Shown here: piece after piece, positions 1-12,253 of the stretch
How positions within the stretch are numbered: the stretch's first letter is position 1
Layout of the letters: each line of letters opens with the position of its first letter
Source: Erythroxylum novogranatense
Lineage: Eukaryota > Streptophyta > Magnoliopsida > Malpighiales > Erythroxylaceae
Direction of reading: 5' to 3'
DNA: 64,000 nt
Assembly: GCA_029891385.1 (NCBI GenBank)
Contig: CM057228.1
Coordinates: forward strand, 19,058,309 to 19,122,308
Position numbers and translations under genes: made by a program
Notes under the pieces: model-generated
Told to the model about the DNA's origin: nothing
What the model saw: only the letters and a program-made list of their open reading frames with translations
The model's database searches: none

Positions 1-29
1 CTTAATGTCAACTTCACATACCTTATAGG

Positions 30-572
30 ACCAATTACAACAAACCATAGAGAGGCAGACGCAAGAGGAACAGCCTGTTGACGTGTCTCAGACGTATTTT
101 GAGGCCGTGGGTGGTAGGGATCGCCGTGGCAGGATATTTGGGCTAGGTTCGTATGGGAACACGTGTTATTCCCAATCTTCCATGTCCAGTACAACAGCGT
201 CCACTAGGCCATCGAACAACAATGAAGTCATCGAGCTCCGGGCTACAGTACAAGCATTAATGGACAAGATTGCTCATTTGGAAGAGGGGCAGACTGAGCG
301 GAAGGAACAACGGTTGAGGGAGCTGTCAGAGCGGGAGGAATATCGGTTGAGGGAGCTGAGAGAGCGGGAGGAACAACGGATGAGCGAGCTGAGAGAGCGG
401 GAGGAACAACGGATGAGGGAGCAGGAGCAACGAATCGTGGAGCAGATGAGATACAAATGAGCGAAAGCAGATGGCGAAGATGAGAGAAGAGTGGTTGCGG
501 ATGGCTCAGTTGCCACCACCCTCCGAACAGTCGAAGGGAAGCTCTCCGAAGGACCACCAACGATCACCATAA
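30..572 (+). pseudogene. CACTA transposase (Ptta/En/Spm type), last exon, frameshifted
   Basis: The frame is open from a probable splice acceptor (CTTATAG, ending at about 29) through the motif GRDRRGRIFGLGSYG (about 110-155), which is characteristic of plant Ptta/En/Spm transposase C-termini. A serine-rich linker follows, then a strongly charged coiled coil built from LREREEQRM-type heptads (about 230-450). The frame stops at 458-460. However, the next frame continues without interruption with the expected coiled-coil and proline-rich ending to a stop at 570-572, so a one-base frameshift near 455 has probably truncated the protein. The catalytic domain lies upstream, outside the window. The frameshift could be a real mutation or a sequence error. 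Confidence 0.75.
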
Positions 573-794
573 CTTTAGATTTTCGAACTCATGATTTTAA
601 GGTACAATAATATCAATTTATGTTTACTTTGATGTGTTTTTCTCCAATTGTATTCCAATTGACATTATTTACCTTTGATGTACTAGTTGATGCCTGGATG
701 TCCCATAATGTATAACCAATTGTTATTATTCAAAACTTTGATGTACTGGTTGATGTGTGGATGTCGACTAATACATGCACCTTATTGGTAAGAT

Positions 795-1218
795 CTTTTT
801 TTCACCGACGGAATTACTTTTTCCGTCGGTAACTATTTAGCGATGGAATCGGGTATACCGTCGGCACATAAATGAACTCAATTTGGCGACGTGCAAAATT
901 CCGTCGTTAAATTTATAACTTACTACGGAATATTGGCGACACTTTTTCCGTCTCTAAATAATACCGACGGTCATATTCCGTTGCGGATTAGTTAATTTCA
1001 CCGACGTCATTTCCAAAACAATTTCCGTCGGAAAACTGCAACAACGGTATTATTCCGTCGGTTAACCGTGGGCAATTCACGGCGGAATATTTCCGTCGGT
1101 AATCAATAACGACAGTCATGTTTACGACAGATTAATCTTTCGTCGGATTCCGTCGGTAACTATAATCTCCGACGGAACCTACCTTTTCTCCGACGGAATA
1201 TTCCGTCGGAGAACGTGG
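795..1218 (+). repeat. CACTA subterminal repeat array (TCCGTCGG motif)
   Basis: The 8-mer TCCGTCGG, its complement CCGACGGA and close variants (CCGTCGTT, CCGACGGT) occur more than a dozen times in both orientations over about 420 bp directly inside the element terminus. In CACTA elements such arrays are the transposase-binding sites, and that function is inferred here from position and repetition. Confidence 0.8.
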
Positions 1219-1232
1219 CTTTTCTTGTAGTG

Positions 1233-3268
1233 TGTGGTGCAGGAAGAAGACCAGTACAGGAGGAGATGGAAGAGGTGACAGTAGAGATGGAAGATGAGTT
1301 GGTGGAAGACATTGTTTTTGATTGCCAATGGCTTCGATACTATAAAAGAAGAAGAGTTTCTGGACGGCTATTTTATTTAGACTGCTTAAGGACATAGTTG
1401 GTCCAACAAGAAACTTATACACTAAAGATACAACAGAAAAGATTTCATCTTAACAAAAAAGATTACATCTAACAGAAGATGTTAGAAATTACAACGACTC
1501 AACAAATAGTCAGATTAAATCTAACAGTTTCCTTGTACCAATTACTAGCTATTCCTTATACTGTGCTAGCCTCCGCATATAAGCCTCGGAGACTATTAAT
1601 TAGCATCTCTCTAATCTAACAGAGGATTTTGTTTATGAAAACATAATTCCCTGTCTTCTGTGAAATTTGTTGTTCCTTTATCGTCACAAAACATAAATAT
1701 AACAGGTAAAGAATCTTCCGAGGGAAATGGGGTCTTTCCCCAATCAAGCAGCTCATATTAATAGCCCATTCATTCACTTCACGTCATTCCTTCACCTAGT
1801 ACGTTACATGAAGTAGCTGCAGAATTCTAGACCAGAGATCTTGAGAGAAAGAACATAACAACTAAGGCGTGGACCCATGCATTAAATGGAATAACAAACA
1901 AAGCTTGTATGAAAAACCATTCAATCTATCCATGATTTTCAGTATAATTTTATTGCTAACCATGAGATAAAGGAAGCTTTAGGGGCAAAAGAACTCTTCC
2001 AAATCAAATCCACCGCAACAACCCTATAAATTTCTAAGCACGACTTATTAGTGAAGATGTTAGAATTATGTCACATACAAATTGTTCTATAAGAGCTGTC
2101 AAGGTTTGGATTATAGCTTGATAAATTCGCCACAATGGCAGATAAACCCCTTGAATTGCAAGATACTCGCGTGCTTCCCCTCCTCAGCGTGATTATACCG
2201 CACATCTCTTCCCATACCCATAATTGCTAATCATAGTTATAAGAAGAGTTTTGGACTTCATCCTATCTAATCCATAAATTTCCTCATGAAACTAATTTAG
2301 TCATCGGAATATTTACACTAAAGACACCGCCGGCGTTATTATACAGGTCTGCAAGGAGTCAAGGAGGAGAGTTCCACTGAGGAGCTAATTCAAGTTTGTG
2401 AAGATATAATAAGCGACTGCAGGTTGGACAACATAGATAATGTTTAGAAGGCTAGGCACGGAAGACAAAGATGGATTCTATACTATTTTGATCTCCATAT
2501 ATGGAATTTTAGGGACTGACTATTTTCTAATGGTTGCCATTTTTGGCTATTTGACGACAAACGCCAATGGCGGAGATGTATGACTGTTGCCGAAGTCTAA
2601 CAATTTCTTGGAGGGAGTAAATTAGAGGCGGCCATTTATCCAAGTAAATCAAAAATGCACAGCCATGAAATGGTAAAAACAATAACAAACTTAGTCTAAA
2701 CAAGGAGAGAATCCTGCATTGTAGGAGGTCACAAGGAATGGACACAAGCCTCTTACCGTAGCATGGGAATGATTTTCCTTCTCTTTCCACCGAGATCCCT
2801 TTCATCATTCTCTTTCAGGTACATCACATTTCAAACCCTTTAACGTTCTCTCAGCGTTGTCACCCATTACTTGCGTACCAAAAATTATACTGACGACACT
2901 ACGGGATTAAGCAATAATAAACAATGATAGAGAGTTCAGGAATTCGTCCTTAGGACCATTGATGTCTTTTCGAATACACGAAGGTGCTTGGAAAAAACTG
3001 TGTTATAATTTAATTTGTTGTATTAGCGACAAAAAGTAAAACATGGTGATGTTTCCTTGTATACGTTGTATTTCCTTGGATCAAACCCAAGTCAGATAGG
3101 ACTTTTTCAGTGACTTTGGTTTTTGTTTCTCTTATTTTCAGGATCCTAAGATTTTGAGACAAGCAGTTCGGGGAAAGGTGGAGCTTCTGGCGGGTTTTCA
3201 ACGTGTGTTTCCACACGAATAACATCCCTTTTTTTGCCTGGAAACTGTTCATTGTATAGGTCAAAAAC
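1233..3268. other. Intergenic DNA and probable 5' region of the PERK gene
   Basis: I see no recognisable gene or repeat. Small open frames (for example 1215-1397) start inside the CACTA terminus or show no family features. The last ~250 bp contain splice-like junctions (TTTTCAG near 3142, TATAG just before 3262), so a 5' UTR intron of the downstream kinase gene is possible. The promoter should lie here, but I cannot single out a convincing TATA box. Confidence 0.4.
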
Positions 3269-5979
3269 ATGTCTGGAGCAACGCCTCCGGATTCAAGATC
3301 TCCACCTTCACCAACTGCACAATCACCATCAGATTCATCATCACAACCAGTAGATTCTCCACCTCCTCAGAGTTCCAATTCTCCTCCCTCTCCACCAACT
3401 GAATCAAGTCCTCCATCATTTGCTCCGAAATCACCTCCACCTCCACCTCCACCCCCACCTCCAACTTCTTCTTCTTCTTCTTCTTCACCACCAGCACCAT
3501 CTTCTGATAACAATGGTGGTTCCGGTCGATCATCACCCAAATCATCTTCATCAGATTCTACTCCAAGAAATTCATCGCCAAAATCATCAGAAACCAATGG
3601 CCCATCTAGTGATCAAAAAGTTATAATTGGAGTTGTAGTTGGAGTTGGAGTGTTGCTAATCGTTATGGTCATCATTTGTGCGATATGTTGCAGGAAAAAG
3701 AGAAGAAAGAAGGAGATAATACCTTACTACGCAGACTATCCTCCCAAAAGTATGAAATCTATTAGAAAATTCTTAGTTAAGACGAAACACAAAATTCCTA
3801 GTTTATTTTGACTCTACATATCTGCAGTACTCGTGACATGTTTAAAACTTTGCATTTGTCCTGCTCAGAGTATGAACTGTCGTTTTCAAGATGGATTTTA
3901 CGTTTATCTAATGTTATGGTTCATCGCAGGTAGTCAGAAATATTACAACTCGAAGAAGACCGATTGGAACAATAGTCCCGCACCTCCTGCAGATCATGTT
4001 TTCAAGATTCCACCAGCATCGCCAGGTCCTGGCTGGAAAGGATCTCCAAATCCAGCTCCAGGGGTGATGAGTGGTGGCGATACGAGTACCACCCACCCAG
4101 GGCTGTCGCATCCGCCCTTGCCACCTCCATCACCAAACATAGCTCTGGGCTTGAACCAAAGCATGTTTTCGTACGAGCAGCTAGCTTTAGCTACAAATGG
4201 ATTCTCAGACGCCAATGTGCTGGGTCAAGGCGGGTTTGGATATGTGCATAAAGGTGTGTTGCCTAATGGAAAAGAGGTGGCAGTGAAGAGCCTAAAGTCA
4301 GGGAGTGGACAGGGAGAGCGAGAATTCCAGGCAGAAGTTGAGATCATTAGCCGTGTCCATCATCGGCATCTTGTGTCCCTTGAGGGCTATTGTATCGCTT
4401 CAGGGCAGCGAATGTTAGTCTACGAGTTTGTTCCAAATAAGACCCTGGAATATCATCTTCATGGTAATACTTTGAATTCTCCATTTGATGTTGTATTTGC
4501 TGCAGGGGAGAGTATGCCGTCAACCTTACAAGTTGGAGATTTCATTTTAGTAAATAATAAGTTTAGTTACTACTTACTAGAGTAGGACGACACATTCAAA
4601 TAAAATCTGAAATATGGAAAATGCAGGAAAGGATCTTCCAGTCATGGACTGGCCAACCAGGCTCCGTATTGCATTGGGTTCTGCCAAGGGGCTTGCTTAT
4701 CTTCATGAAGATTGTGAGTTACCCTCTATCTCTCTATAGTCTATACAGACAACTGCAGACATATAAAAATGACTCTCATAGTTTCGTACTGAACAGGCCA
4801 TCCTCGGATAATACATCGTGACATCAAGTCTGCAAATATTCTACTTGACTTCAACTTTGAGGCCATGGTCAGTGATTTAAGCTAACTATCTCTCATTCAC
4901 ATGCCTTTAGATAACCTAAAACATCTACTTTACCTTTCTTTATGTTTCCAAGCTGCTTCCTATTTTCAGGTCGCTGATTTTGGATTGGCAAAGCTGTCTT
5001 CTGACAATTACACTCATGTGTCTACCCGTGTAATGGGTACATTTGGGTAAGTGTAACAGCTCACCAGTTTCTGTGATTACTTGTATCATACAATAGTTGA
5101 TCGACATAGAAGAATTCAGGATTTTTTAGAAAACAAGAAAAAAATAAAAAAGAGAATATTATAACAAGAAGAGCCATGTAACACTTTAATTACCTCCAGA
5201 AAGAAAAGAAATTGAAACGAATTCTCTGAACTAACCAAATTCTTGACACTGGCATAGGTACTTGGCTCCCGAGTATGCATCAAGTGGCAAGCTGACTGAT
5301 AAATCTGACGTTTTCTCATTCGGAGTCATGCTGTTGGAAATCATAACTGGGAAGAGACCTGTTGATGCTAATAACGCAATGGACGACGGTTTGGTTGATT
5401 GGGTAAGTGTGTCGCACCCTCCAATTCTTTCCCTTGTCGATAAACGTACAAATTTTAACAATTGTGACATGCACTGAGCAGGCTCGACCCTTTCTCACAC
5501 GTGCCTTAGATGAAGGCATCTATACCGGACTGGTGGATTTTCGCCTGGAGAACAACTTCGATCCTCAGGAGATGCAACGCATGGTAGCTTGTGCTGCTGC
5601 TAGCATTCGCCATTCTGCCAGGAAGCGCCCGAAAATGAGACAGGCAAGCCGATAACTTGAAATTTTCGGTATATCAGAAAGCTATCAAGATTTATATTAT
5701 ATGATGCATGACAATTACCACGCAAAACAGATTGTGCGTGCACTTGAAGGAGACGTATCACTGGATGACTTAAGTGACGGTAAAAGGCCAGGTCAGAGCT
5801 CAATGTTCAGCTTCTCAGCTTCAAGCCCAGAGTATGATCAAGATTCATATAATGCCGACTTGAAGAAGTTCAGACAAATTGCTTTGTCAAGCCAGGAATT
5901 TGGAGACAGCGATCATGGAGCTTCAAGCACTGACTCCAGAGATTTTTCCCCGTTGGCGGTCCAAAAACACAATCCTTGA
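3269..5979 (+). CDS. PERK: PERK-type proline-rich extensin-like receptor kinase
   Basis: Eight exons join in phase to give 601 aa: 3269-3749, 3930-4463, 4627-4713, 4797-4867, 4970-5046, 5258-5402, 5482-5643, 5731-5979. The N-terminal ~115 residues are Pro/Ser-rich with a run of ten prolines. One transmembrane helix follows (about 118-140, [20 protein letters not shown]), then a basic CRKKRRKK stop-transfer. There is no classical signal peptide, as usual in PERKs. The kinase domain has the glycine loop GQGGFG, VAVKSL lysine, catalytic [15 protein letters not shown] and APEYA, all intact, so an active Ser/Thr kinase is expected. PERKs are plasma-membrane proteins thought to monitor the cell wall; the close match to PERK4-7 (exon layout, QIALSSQEF tail) is from family knowledge. 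The start is the first ATG before the Pro-rich region. The last intron is GC-AG. Function in this plant is inferred. Confidence 0.93.
5644..5730 (+). other. GC-AG intron in the PERK gene
   Basis: The kinase exon ends ...ATGAGACAG and is followed by GCAAGC, a good GC-AG donor, not by GT. The acceptor is AAAACAG at 5724-5730. Joining there gives an uninterrupted conserved junction (KMRQ then IVRALEG). Reading through from 5644 hits a stop after three codons, before the next GT at about 5668, so no nearby GT donor can serve. Confidence 0.8.
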
Positions 5980-6370
5980 GGAGTCCAGACTTCAACCATT
6001 GAGAACACGCATCAGAGCTTGAACGCCAAAACCTATGAATCAATTTCGGGTAATGAAGAACAGCAGATTTACACATTAGCGGTGGCATAGTCAAAATCGT
6101 TTTACGCTTGATTTAATACTTCCAATTTGATTGAAGGGCTAAGTTTAGACTTGGAATTTATTTTTTCTTTTGCCTCGATTTTTCCCTTGAACATGTACTT
6201 GTCACCCAGCAGTAATGCTCTGAATCTTTTACTAATTTGATTGACCTTCTTTTACCATCTAAGATTCCGTTTCTGAATCATATTAATTACCTTCTTTTAA
6301 CGGGACAATTCCAGTGTAACTCCATAACAACCAACAAGGATGGTGTGATTGAAACAGTACTTGTTGATCA
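5980..6370 (+). other. PERK 3' UTR and flank
   Basis: AT-rich sequence follows the kinase stop codon. Transcribed 3' UTR is expected in its first part. No polyadenylation signal stands out, and no further gene is seen before the LTR-like repeat. Confidence 0.5.
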
Positions 6371-6602
6371 TGTTAGGATAATAACAACTCTTTTGTTATT
6401 AATTTGTAAATTAGTCTTTGTGTTCTTATCTACATTTTAGTTAACATTTTATCATAGCTCTTAACACAACTAGTTTTTGTATTCTTATCTATACTTAATG
6501 TTATAACCATACTTATCATATAAAAGTTGTAAACTATATATTGTAGCCTTCTTCTTATGCAATATATAAGAGATGTTTTACTCTAATTAACGTTTAGTAG
6601 CA
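6371..6602 (+). repeat. Solo-LTR-like copia terminal repeat
   Basis: It begins TGTTAGGATAATAACAACTC, a common Ty1/copia LTR start, and ends TTTAGTAGCA. It shares blocks in the same order with the LTR at 18457-18960 (AAATTAG, TTATCTACA, TACTTATCAT, AATATATAAGA, AATTAAC). No copia coding sequence flanks it. No clean 5-bp target duplication is visible (GATCA on the left, TTAAT on the right). It is probably an old solo LTR. Confidence 0.5.
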
Positions 6603-6839
6603 TTAATCATGGCAACAACAAAAAATCGTTCCTGCTCAAATATGAACGATATTAGTTCCCACCACAAATTACATATTTGTTATCAAACTAAACACTAAAA
6701 ATCACCTTGTTTGGAAAACTCAATTTGTTCCTCTTTCAAACTATTAAAATATGAATTGTTTTATTGATGACGTACCAGCTCCACCTCAAACTATTCTTTC
6801 ATTAAATAATACAAATATCTCAATCCTAAATTCGGCTTA

Positions 6840-9800
6840 CACTACAACAAGGTAGCCATTTAGTTACGTTTTAGAAATCTTAGCTAAAAGTAAGCATTTG
6901 ACAATGATTAGAGAATTGCTGCCAAAGAGTAAGCCTTTTTGGCAACGCTTTTGTCAAATTTGGTGACGATTTTCAAAATTATTGTTAAAAGTTTATTTTC
7001 ATATAGATTGTTTTGGTGACAGGCCACCATTTGGTGACATTTTTCTATAATCATCACCAATGGTTGATACAAAGTTTTGCTGCATTACCCTTTGGTGACG
7101 ATTTCAAAAAATCATCACCAAGTATTGCTCCTTTGACGATGATTATTGTAATTGTTGCCAAAGGTTCATTAAAAGTTTTTTTCTGCATATAGATTTCTTT
7201 GAACAAAAAATTTCAAAAATCGTCACCAAAAAGTGACCTTTTGGCGACGATTTCCAAAATCATTACAAAAGTTTCATCCAAAGTTTTTTGCATGTAGATT
7301 GCTTTGGCAACGTTTTTTAGAAATTATCGCCAAAAGGTGACCTTCGTTTTGTCCTTTAAAGCCAACGTCGTTTTTGTCATAATGAAAACCTATTTACCTA
7401 AGGTTTTTTTCGAAATTGTCGTTTTGTCTTGCCTTCGTCTTCCTAAATGCGATTAATTATCTTCCACTCCAGTGTTATTGTTTCCAGCTTTGTCCCCATT
7501 TTTGGTGTCCGTTTTCGTCTCCAGTATGTGTCGTTATCTTCATCTCTGATATGTGTCTTCGTCTTCGTCTCCATACAAGGGTTTTGGTTTTCCAGGCAAT
7601 TAATTTCCACAAATCCAGTTTCCACCGAGAGCAATAAAGATTGCAAAAAGAAAAAGAAAAAGTTCTTAATATATTTACTATCTCAAGCTTTTGGAAACCA
7701 TAGCATTTCCACAATCCTTGGTTCAAGTTTCCATTAATGCATCTAATTTTATTTCTTTCATAATTACTTTTCTTGATGGGGGTTATTCATTTTTCTCTTT
7801 TGGTTCTTTGCAACTCAATTGAAAATGAGATTGTTAGAGATTTCAGCCAAATAAACTTTCTCTTTTCTCAACCTACAAACATTGATCTCTTATCTCATTC
7901 ATAGGTATCAAGTTACAATCTAAAATCTAGATTGCTTATAGAAGAAGTGTAGCAACATTTTGTGAACTGCTCAACAGACTTTTGACCTATTTAAGAATTC
8001 CAATGTATTTGGTGACAAGTAAATATTTTTTCTAGAAGGAGATGTGCTTCATCAATGGTTGACATTCAATGCTCTACTAAATTATAGACCAACTAATAAG
8101 AAAATGAACAATTAAAGTGTAGTTAAGATTCTTGAAACTTTAGGACATCCTTCTATGTTTCTGCATAAATATATTTGTAGCGGCTTGTTATTTTGTGTGC
8201 TTGTTGAGTTAAAGGTTGCATTAACTCAAAATACAAATTAACTTTAGCTGGACTTTTTGAACTGCACCCTATTTGTTAGTGTACATTGATAAAATTACTA
8301 ATAAAAATTGACTTATGTTACTGCAATTAATGCCAATTATTGATTGTATGTTGATAATGATGATTGGATGTATCATGAAAGTGCTTTTTAGTATGCATCA
8401 AATGTTAATGTCGATAACATTTACTTTGTTAATGTGCGTAATGTTGATAATTGACTTATGTTAATGCGATTAAAGTTAACGATTGAATGTATGTTGATAA
8501 TGATGATTGGGTGTATTGTAATGTTATTAAAATTTATGTTTTTTCATAGATATCCAATATAATGGCATTTAGTAAAAACAAAGAAAAGAAGGTGACAGAT
8601 GTGGAAATTATAGAATGGAGGGATCTACAACTTACAACTAGATCAATCAGTTTGTGTCATCAATTAAATTCCTAACCAACAACAACATTTAAACTTAGAC
8701 ACTAGTGAAATTAGTCATACATAACTTCGTTTTACCTCAAATAACAATAAAACAACTAATGCAACTAGAAGCAAAAAACAGCCATGTAAGTTTTAAATTT
8801 TGTTTAATATTTTAATTCATTTATTAATGTAGTAGTACGTAATAATATTTGGATTGAATACTATTTTTTAATTTTAGAATAAGATAAAAGAGTTGTTAGA
8901 GAAATATATATATGAGGGGGATGGGTTCTGTGTAGAAGATATTTGTAATACCGTACTTGGTACACATTTGGGCTATGTTAAAGGTCTTAACTATGGCCCT
9001 AAACTAAATGTTTCAACCTCATCAAATCAAATAATCATTCAATAACTTCAAGAGGAAAACAAGGTGCTTAAGGCAGAATTAAAAGAAACTCAAGCAAAAT
9101 TAGCAAAACATGATAAGTTATTCAGAATATTACTTGGCCTAGATTATGAAAATGAAGAGGAAAGCAAATGGTACTAATTACATCTCTTAATACTTTTTTC
9201 TTTCAATTCTTGTTTGTATTATAATTTAAATCTAATACTTTTTTCTCCAATTACAAAATTAATGAAGATGCAATTGTTGGGTGATTATGTCGTGAATGGT
9301 AAAGTTATGTGATGTGTGCTTTAATTAGAACCTATTGTTTCAATACTCACAATATTTTTAGCATATTTTAATTGAGCTTTTTAGATTATTGTAGCTTCAT
9401 CGACATGGACATACTAGTTAGTTGTTCCAGTTATGTTGTAATTTTTTATAATCTCAGCATTTATAATTTTTAAACTACTCTCTTTGTTTATTATTTAGCC
9501 TATAAGAATTGTTAAAATTATAATTAAAATCTTCTATAGAAGAATATTCTTTTGTTGATATAAATTGATGATATTTTACTTTTATACACAACGCTTTATA
9601 TTTTCAATTAATTTTGTACAATTTATTTGTATAATAAATTCACAATAAAAATTTATCAATACATTATATACAATAATATGAATTAAAAATGTAGTAAATA
9701 ATTTATTTCAAAATTGTATCATATTTGGTTAAACCGTAGATAAATATTTTAGTTATATTTCGAAATGTAATTAAAACTTTTAGCTACATTTCTAATAACA

Positions 9801-10061
9801 TTTAGCTACGAAAAAGGAGCGTAGTCAAAACTATTGGTGACAGTTTCTCAAAATGTAGCTAATAGTTTTTTGCTACGAAAATAAAATTTAATAAAAAAAC
9901 TATTGGCGACGATTTCTGAAAACGTTGTCTATAGTTTTCAAATACGGAATTTGGTAACGTTTTGGGCAATGAAATGGAAATGTAGCTAAAAACTATAGGT
10001 GATGTTTTTTATACATTTAGCTACAATTTTTTTGTAGCTAAATATCAACTTTGTTGTAGTT
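6840..10061 (+). mobile_element. Complete degenerate CACTA transposon (~3.2 kb)
   Basis: The left end CACTACAACAAGGTAGCC (6840-) and the reverse complement of the right end (AACTACAACAAAGTTGA) form an imperfect terminal inverted repeat that extends into ATTTAGYTAC. The outermost base at the right has changed from G to T. The element is flanked by identical 3-bp duplications TTA at 6837-6839 and 10062-10064, the size CACTA elements make. Subterminal regions (about 6900-7330 and 9760-10050) are full of repeated TTGGTGACGATTT / AAATCGTCACC and TTAGCTACATTT motifs in both orientations. Inside is only a short transposase relic (8881-9177), so the element is non-autonomous. Confidence 0.82.
8881..9177 (+). 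pseudogene. CACTA transposase C-terminal relic
   Basis: A 98-codon frame contains ICNTVLGTHLGYVKGLNYGP, matching the ICxxVLGxRxGYxxGLGxGP signature near the C-terminus of plant Ptta/En/Spm transposases, then a Glu/Lys-rich coiled coil (LQEENKVLKAELKETQAKLA). It is broken by an internal TAA at 9043-9045 and ends at 9175-9177. The upstream piece around 8563-8660 (starting ATGGCATTTAGTAAAAAC) may be a further exon relic. No catalytic domain remains. Confidence 0.7.
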
Positions 10062-12249
10062 TTACACAACTTAATTTTTTAGAGACCAATTTTTACTTTT
10101 TTGGATTTTATCATCATTTATTGAAACAAAGCTTGCTTATTTAGCTTAGAAAGCACAAAAAAGTGCTTTTGGCTCTTTTTTCAAAATCACCAACTATAGT
10201 TGCATATTGTACTTTAAGAATTGAAGAAGAATGATATGACGGTTACACACTATCTTTAAAAGCATTAATTGATAAAGTAGCTACTGTAAGTCGTATTTTA
10301 TAACATTGAATTTAATGCAATAATATATTGTAAAGTTGGTTTGAATTTTCATCCCATAATTACAAGCCTTAATAGTGGCAAGAAGTTTAGCCAACTTTTG
10401 TCTCATGAAATTCTATTATAAAGCTATCAAGAATTACATGTGGCAAATCTCACCTATTGCCCTCAAGCACTAAGTGCTTTGATATCGCGAAGCCCTTCCT
10501 ATCAATCCACAATTTTCATAACTCCAACAACAAATGTATATGTCAAATTGTGGCTATCATAACCACATTGCAGTGAACTATTACAAAAGGTATATGTCAA
10601 GATAAAACTTTTAGTCTTCACCACAAGCCAATGTAGCTTGCCATTCGGCTTATAGAACTGTTGCTCCTATAGACTTGATTTTCACTGTATACACCACCTA
10701 ATCATTCTTTGATGCTTGCAACTATACTTTCTCCTACACCAACTTTGTAGTTTAAAATTTGGTATTTGGAAGCTATCCATCATATAGCCTAATATCAAAT
10801 GTTGGGTCCTTAAGAATACAAGGGTAGTGATTAAATAAAGGATGGTAATGGTCAAGCCTTGTATATATATCTCGTATTGATGGCGTTCTTTATCCCTCTC
10901 TAAATAATCAAATTTTAGTTCTTAGGAGTGTTTTTAATGCTGCAAATATTTCTAAAGGGTAATTATTAAAAAATTTCAAAATTAGCATAATTTTGGAAAG
11001 TTAGCCTGAAGTTCAAAAAGTAACAATAAAATATCTAACTTTTAATTTTTCAAAAAATAGCCTAACGTTGGTCTCTTTGTTAACAATATTGACATGGCAA
11101 GCCATGTCAAGCCATATTAGTTATATTATGGTACACGTAGGATGATATATGTCATGCAAAAATCACATAGGATTTTAATAAAATAATATTAAAAATTAAA
11201 AAAAATTAAACAACAAAAAACCCTAACCTACCTTACCCCCTTCCTCTATCATGCTTATACCTCCTTCCGCCACTAAAAACCATCCTCTCTACCATACTCA
11301 TTTTATTCTTCCCACCCTCTACCCATCGTCTAGCGATGGCAGTTTGCTTGTCTTCTTATCACTTTCTCATTGGAGGAAATTGAAATTTAGACTCTTAAGA
11401 GGTAATTTATCCACATATGTCTTATAACACTTTACTCTTTAATTTCATATAAATTTATAAGTTGTTTTCAATTATCTTAATTCCACTCTCTACTATGGAG
11501 GCTACATTACGTATTGATATATCTGTGCCCTAACTCTTATAAGATTCCTGCTTTTCTCGTTTACATTCCGTCGTTTTAGTTGTGACTTTATCTAAATTCG
11601 ACTTGTTGTTATCTTTTGTCAATCTCAAATCTTAACACTCTTAACTCAATATCCTGCTTCCTTTTGCTTTTCTTTATGTTATCATAGGAGATTTGTGGCT
11701 TCAAAAGTTTTGACTATATGATATGAAATGTAGAGTTGCTTAAAATGTTACTTCTCATTGTAATTTATTCATACCTCAGACTTGCACTTCCTCTAAATGA
11801 TATTAAACATTAAATTAAGAACTGGCACAAAACACTCATAATTCCAGCATAACACAGTAAGTGAGCACATCAAACATGTTCAAAAGTTGAAAATTTTGGA
11901 ATGTAGTTGTACTTATAGAACATAGTCCCTGATAAAGTACATGCTTACGAGGCAATGTGAATGACCATGATTTTATAAAACTTTGCATTTACTATATAGT
12001 TTGTCTTTGCTGCAAAAGTGATTAGCTTTGTGATTAAAGCATGGTGTTTTTATGAAAGCAAAATTTTGGGTGTGCACCATGGCTTCAATATATGCATTAG
12101 ATATAATGGTCATACATAATGGTCCTTTGGCTTAACTTACACACCATTGTGGCATTCCCTTATTGCATAAGGAAACATGTAAGTAGTATAATAAATTATC
12201 TGTATATGATATCTTGTATTAATATATTTGTATGATAATATTGTAATAG
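10062..12249. other. Intergenic, old repeat-like sequence
   Basis: AT-rich with no intact reading frame. The stretch at about 10960-11240 (repeated talk of 'TTAGCC...CTAACTTTT', then a poly-purine/AT tract) has the texture of an old transposon but no ends I can define. The rest shows nothing I can support. Confidence 0.35.
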
Positions 12250-12253
12250 GATC

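Larger units (their letters stand above)
1..1232 (+). mobile_element. 3' end of a CACTA (En/Spm) DNA transposon
   Basis: Three things line up in one orientation. A coding segment like the C-terminus of plant Ptta/En/Spm-type transposases lies at about 30-572. An array of short TCCGTCGG/CCGACGGA subterminal repeats lies at about 795-1218. The sequence CTTTTCTTGTAGTG follows at 1219-1232, which is the reverse complement of the CACTACAAGAAAAG terminus typical of plant CACTA elements. The 5' end lies left of the window, so the 3-bp target duplication (TGT would be the right copy, 1233-1235) cannot be checked. CACTA elements move by cut-and-paste, with the transposase binding the subterminal repeats. 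Confidence 0.85.

Noticed and set aside
1215..1397. 60-codon frame MAFLVVCGAGRRPVQEE
   Set aside because: It starts inside the CACTA terminal sequence and has no recognisable domain or supporting context.
3261..3626. Long antisense and alternative-frame reading frames across the proline-rich kinase exon
   Set aside because: They are shadows of repetitive CCA/TCT codons; the plus frame at 3269 carries the transmembrane segment and splices in phase to the kinase domain.
5407..5655. Kinase exon reading through the GC donor into codons for ASR and a stop
   Set aside because: It would delete the conserved IVRALEG segment and the family-typical tail encoded from 5731.
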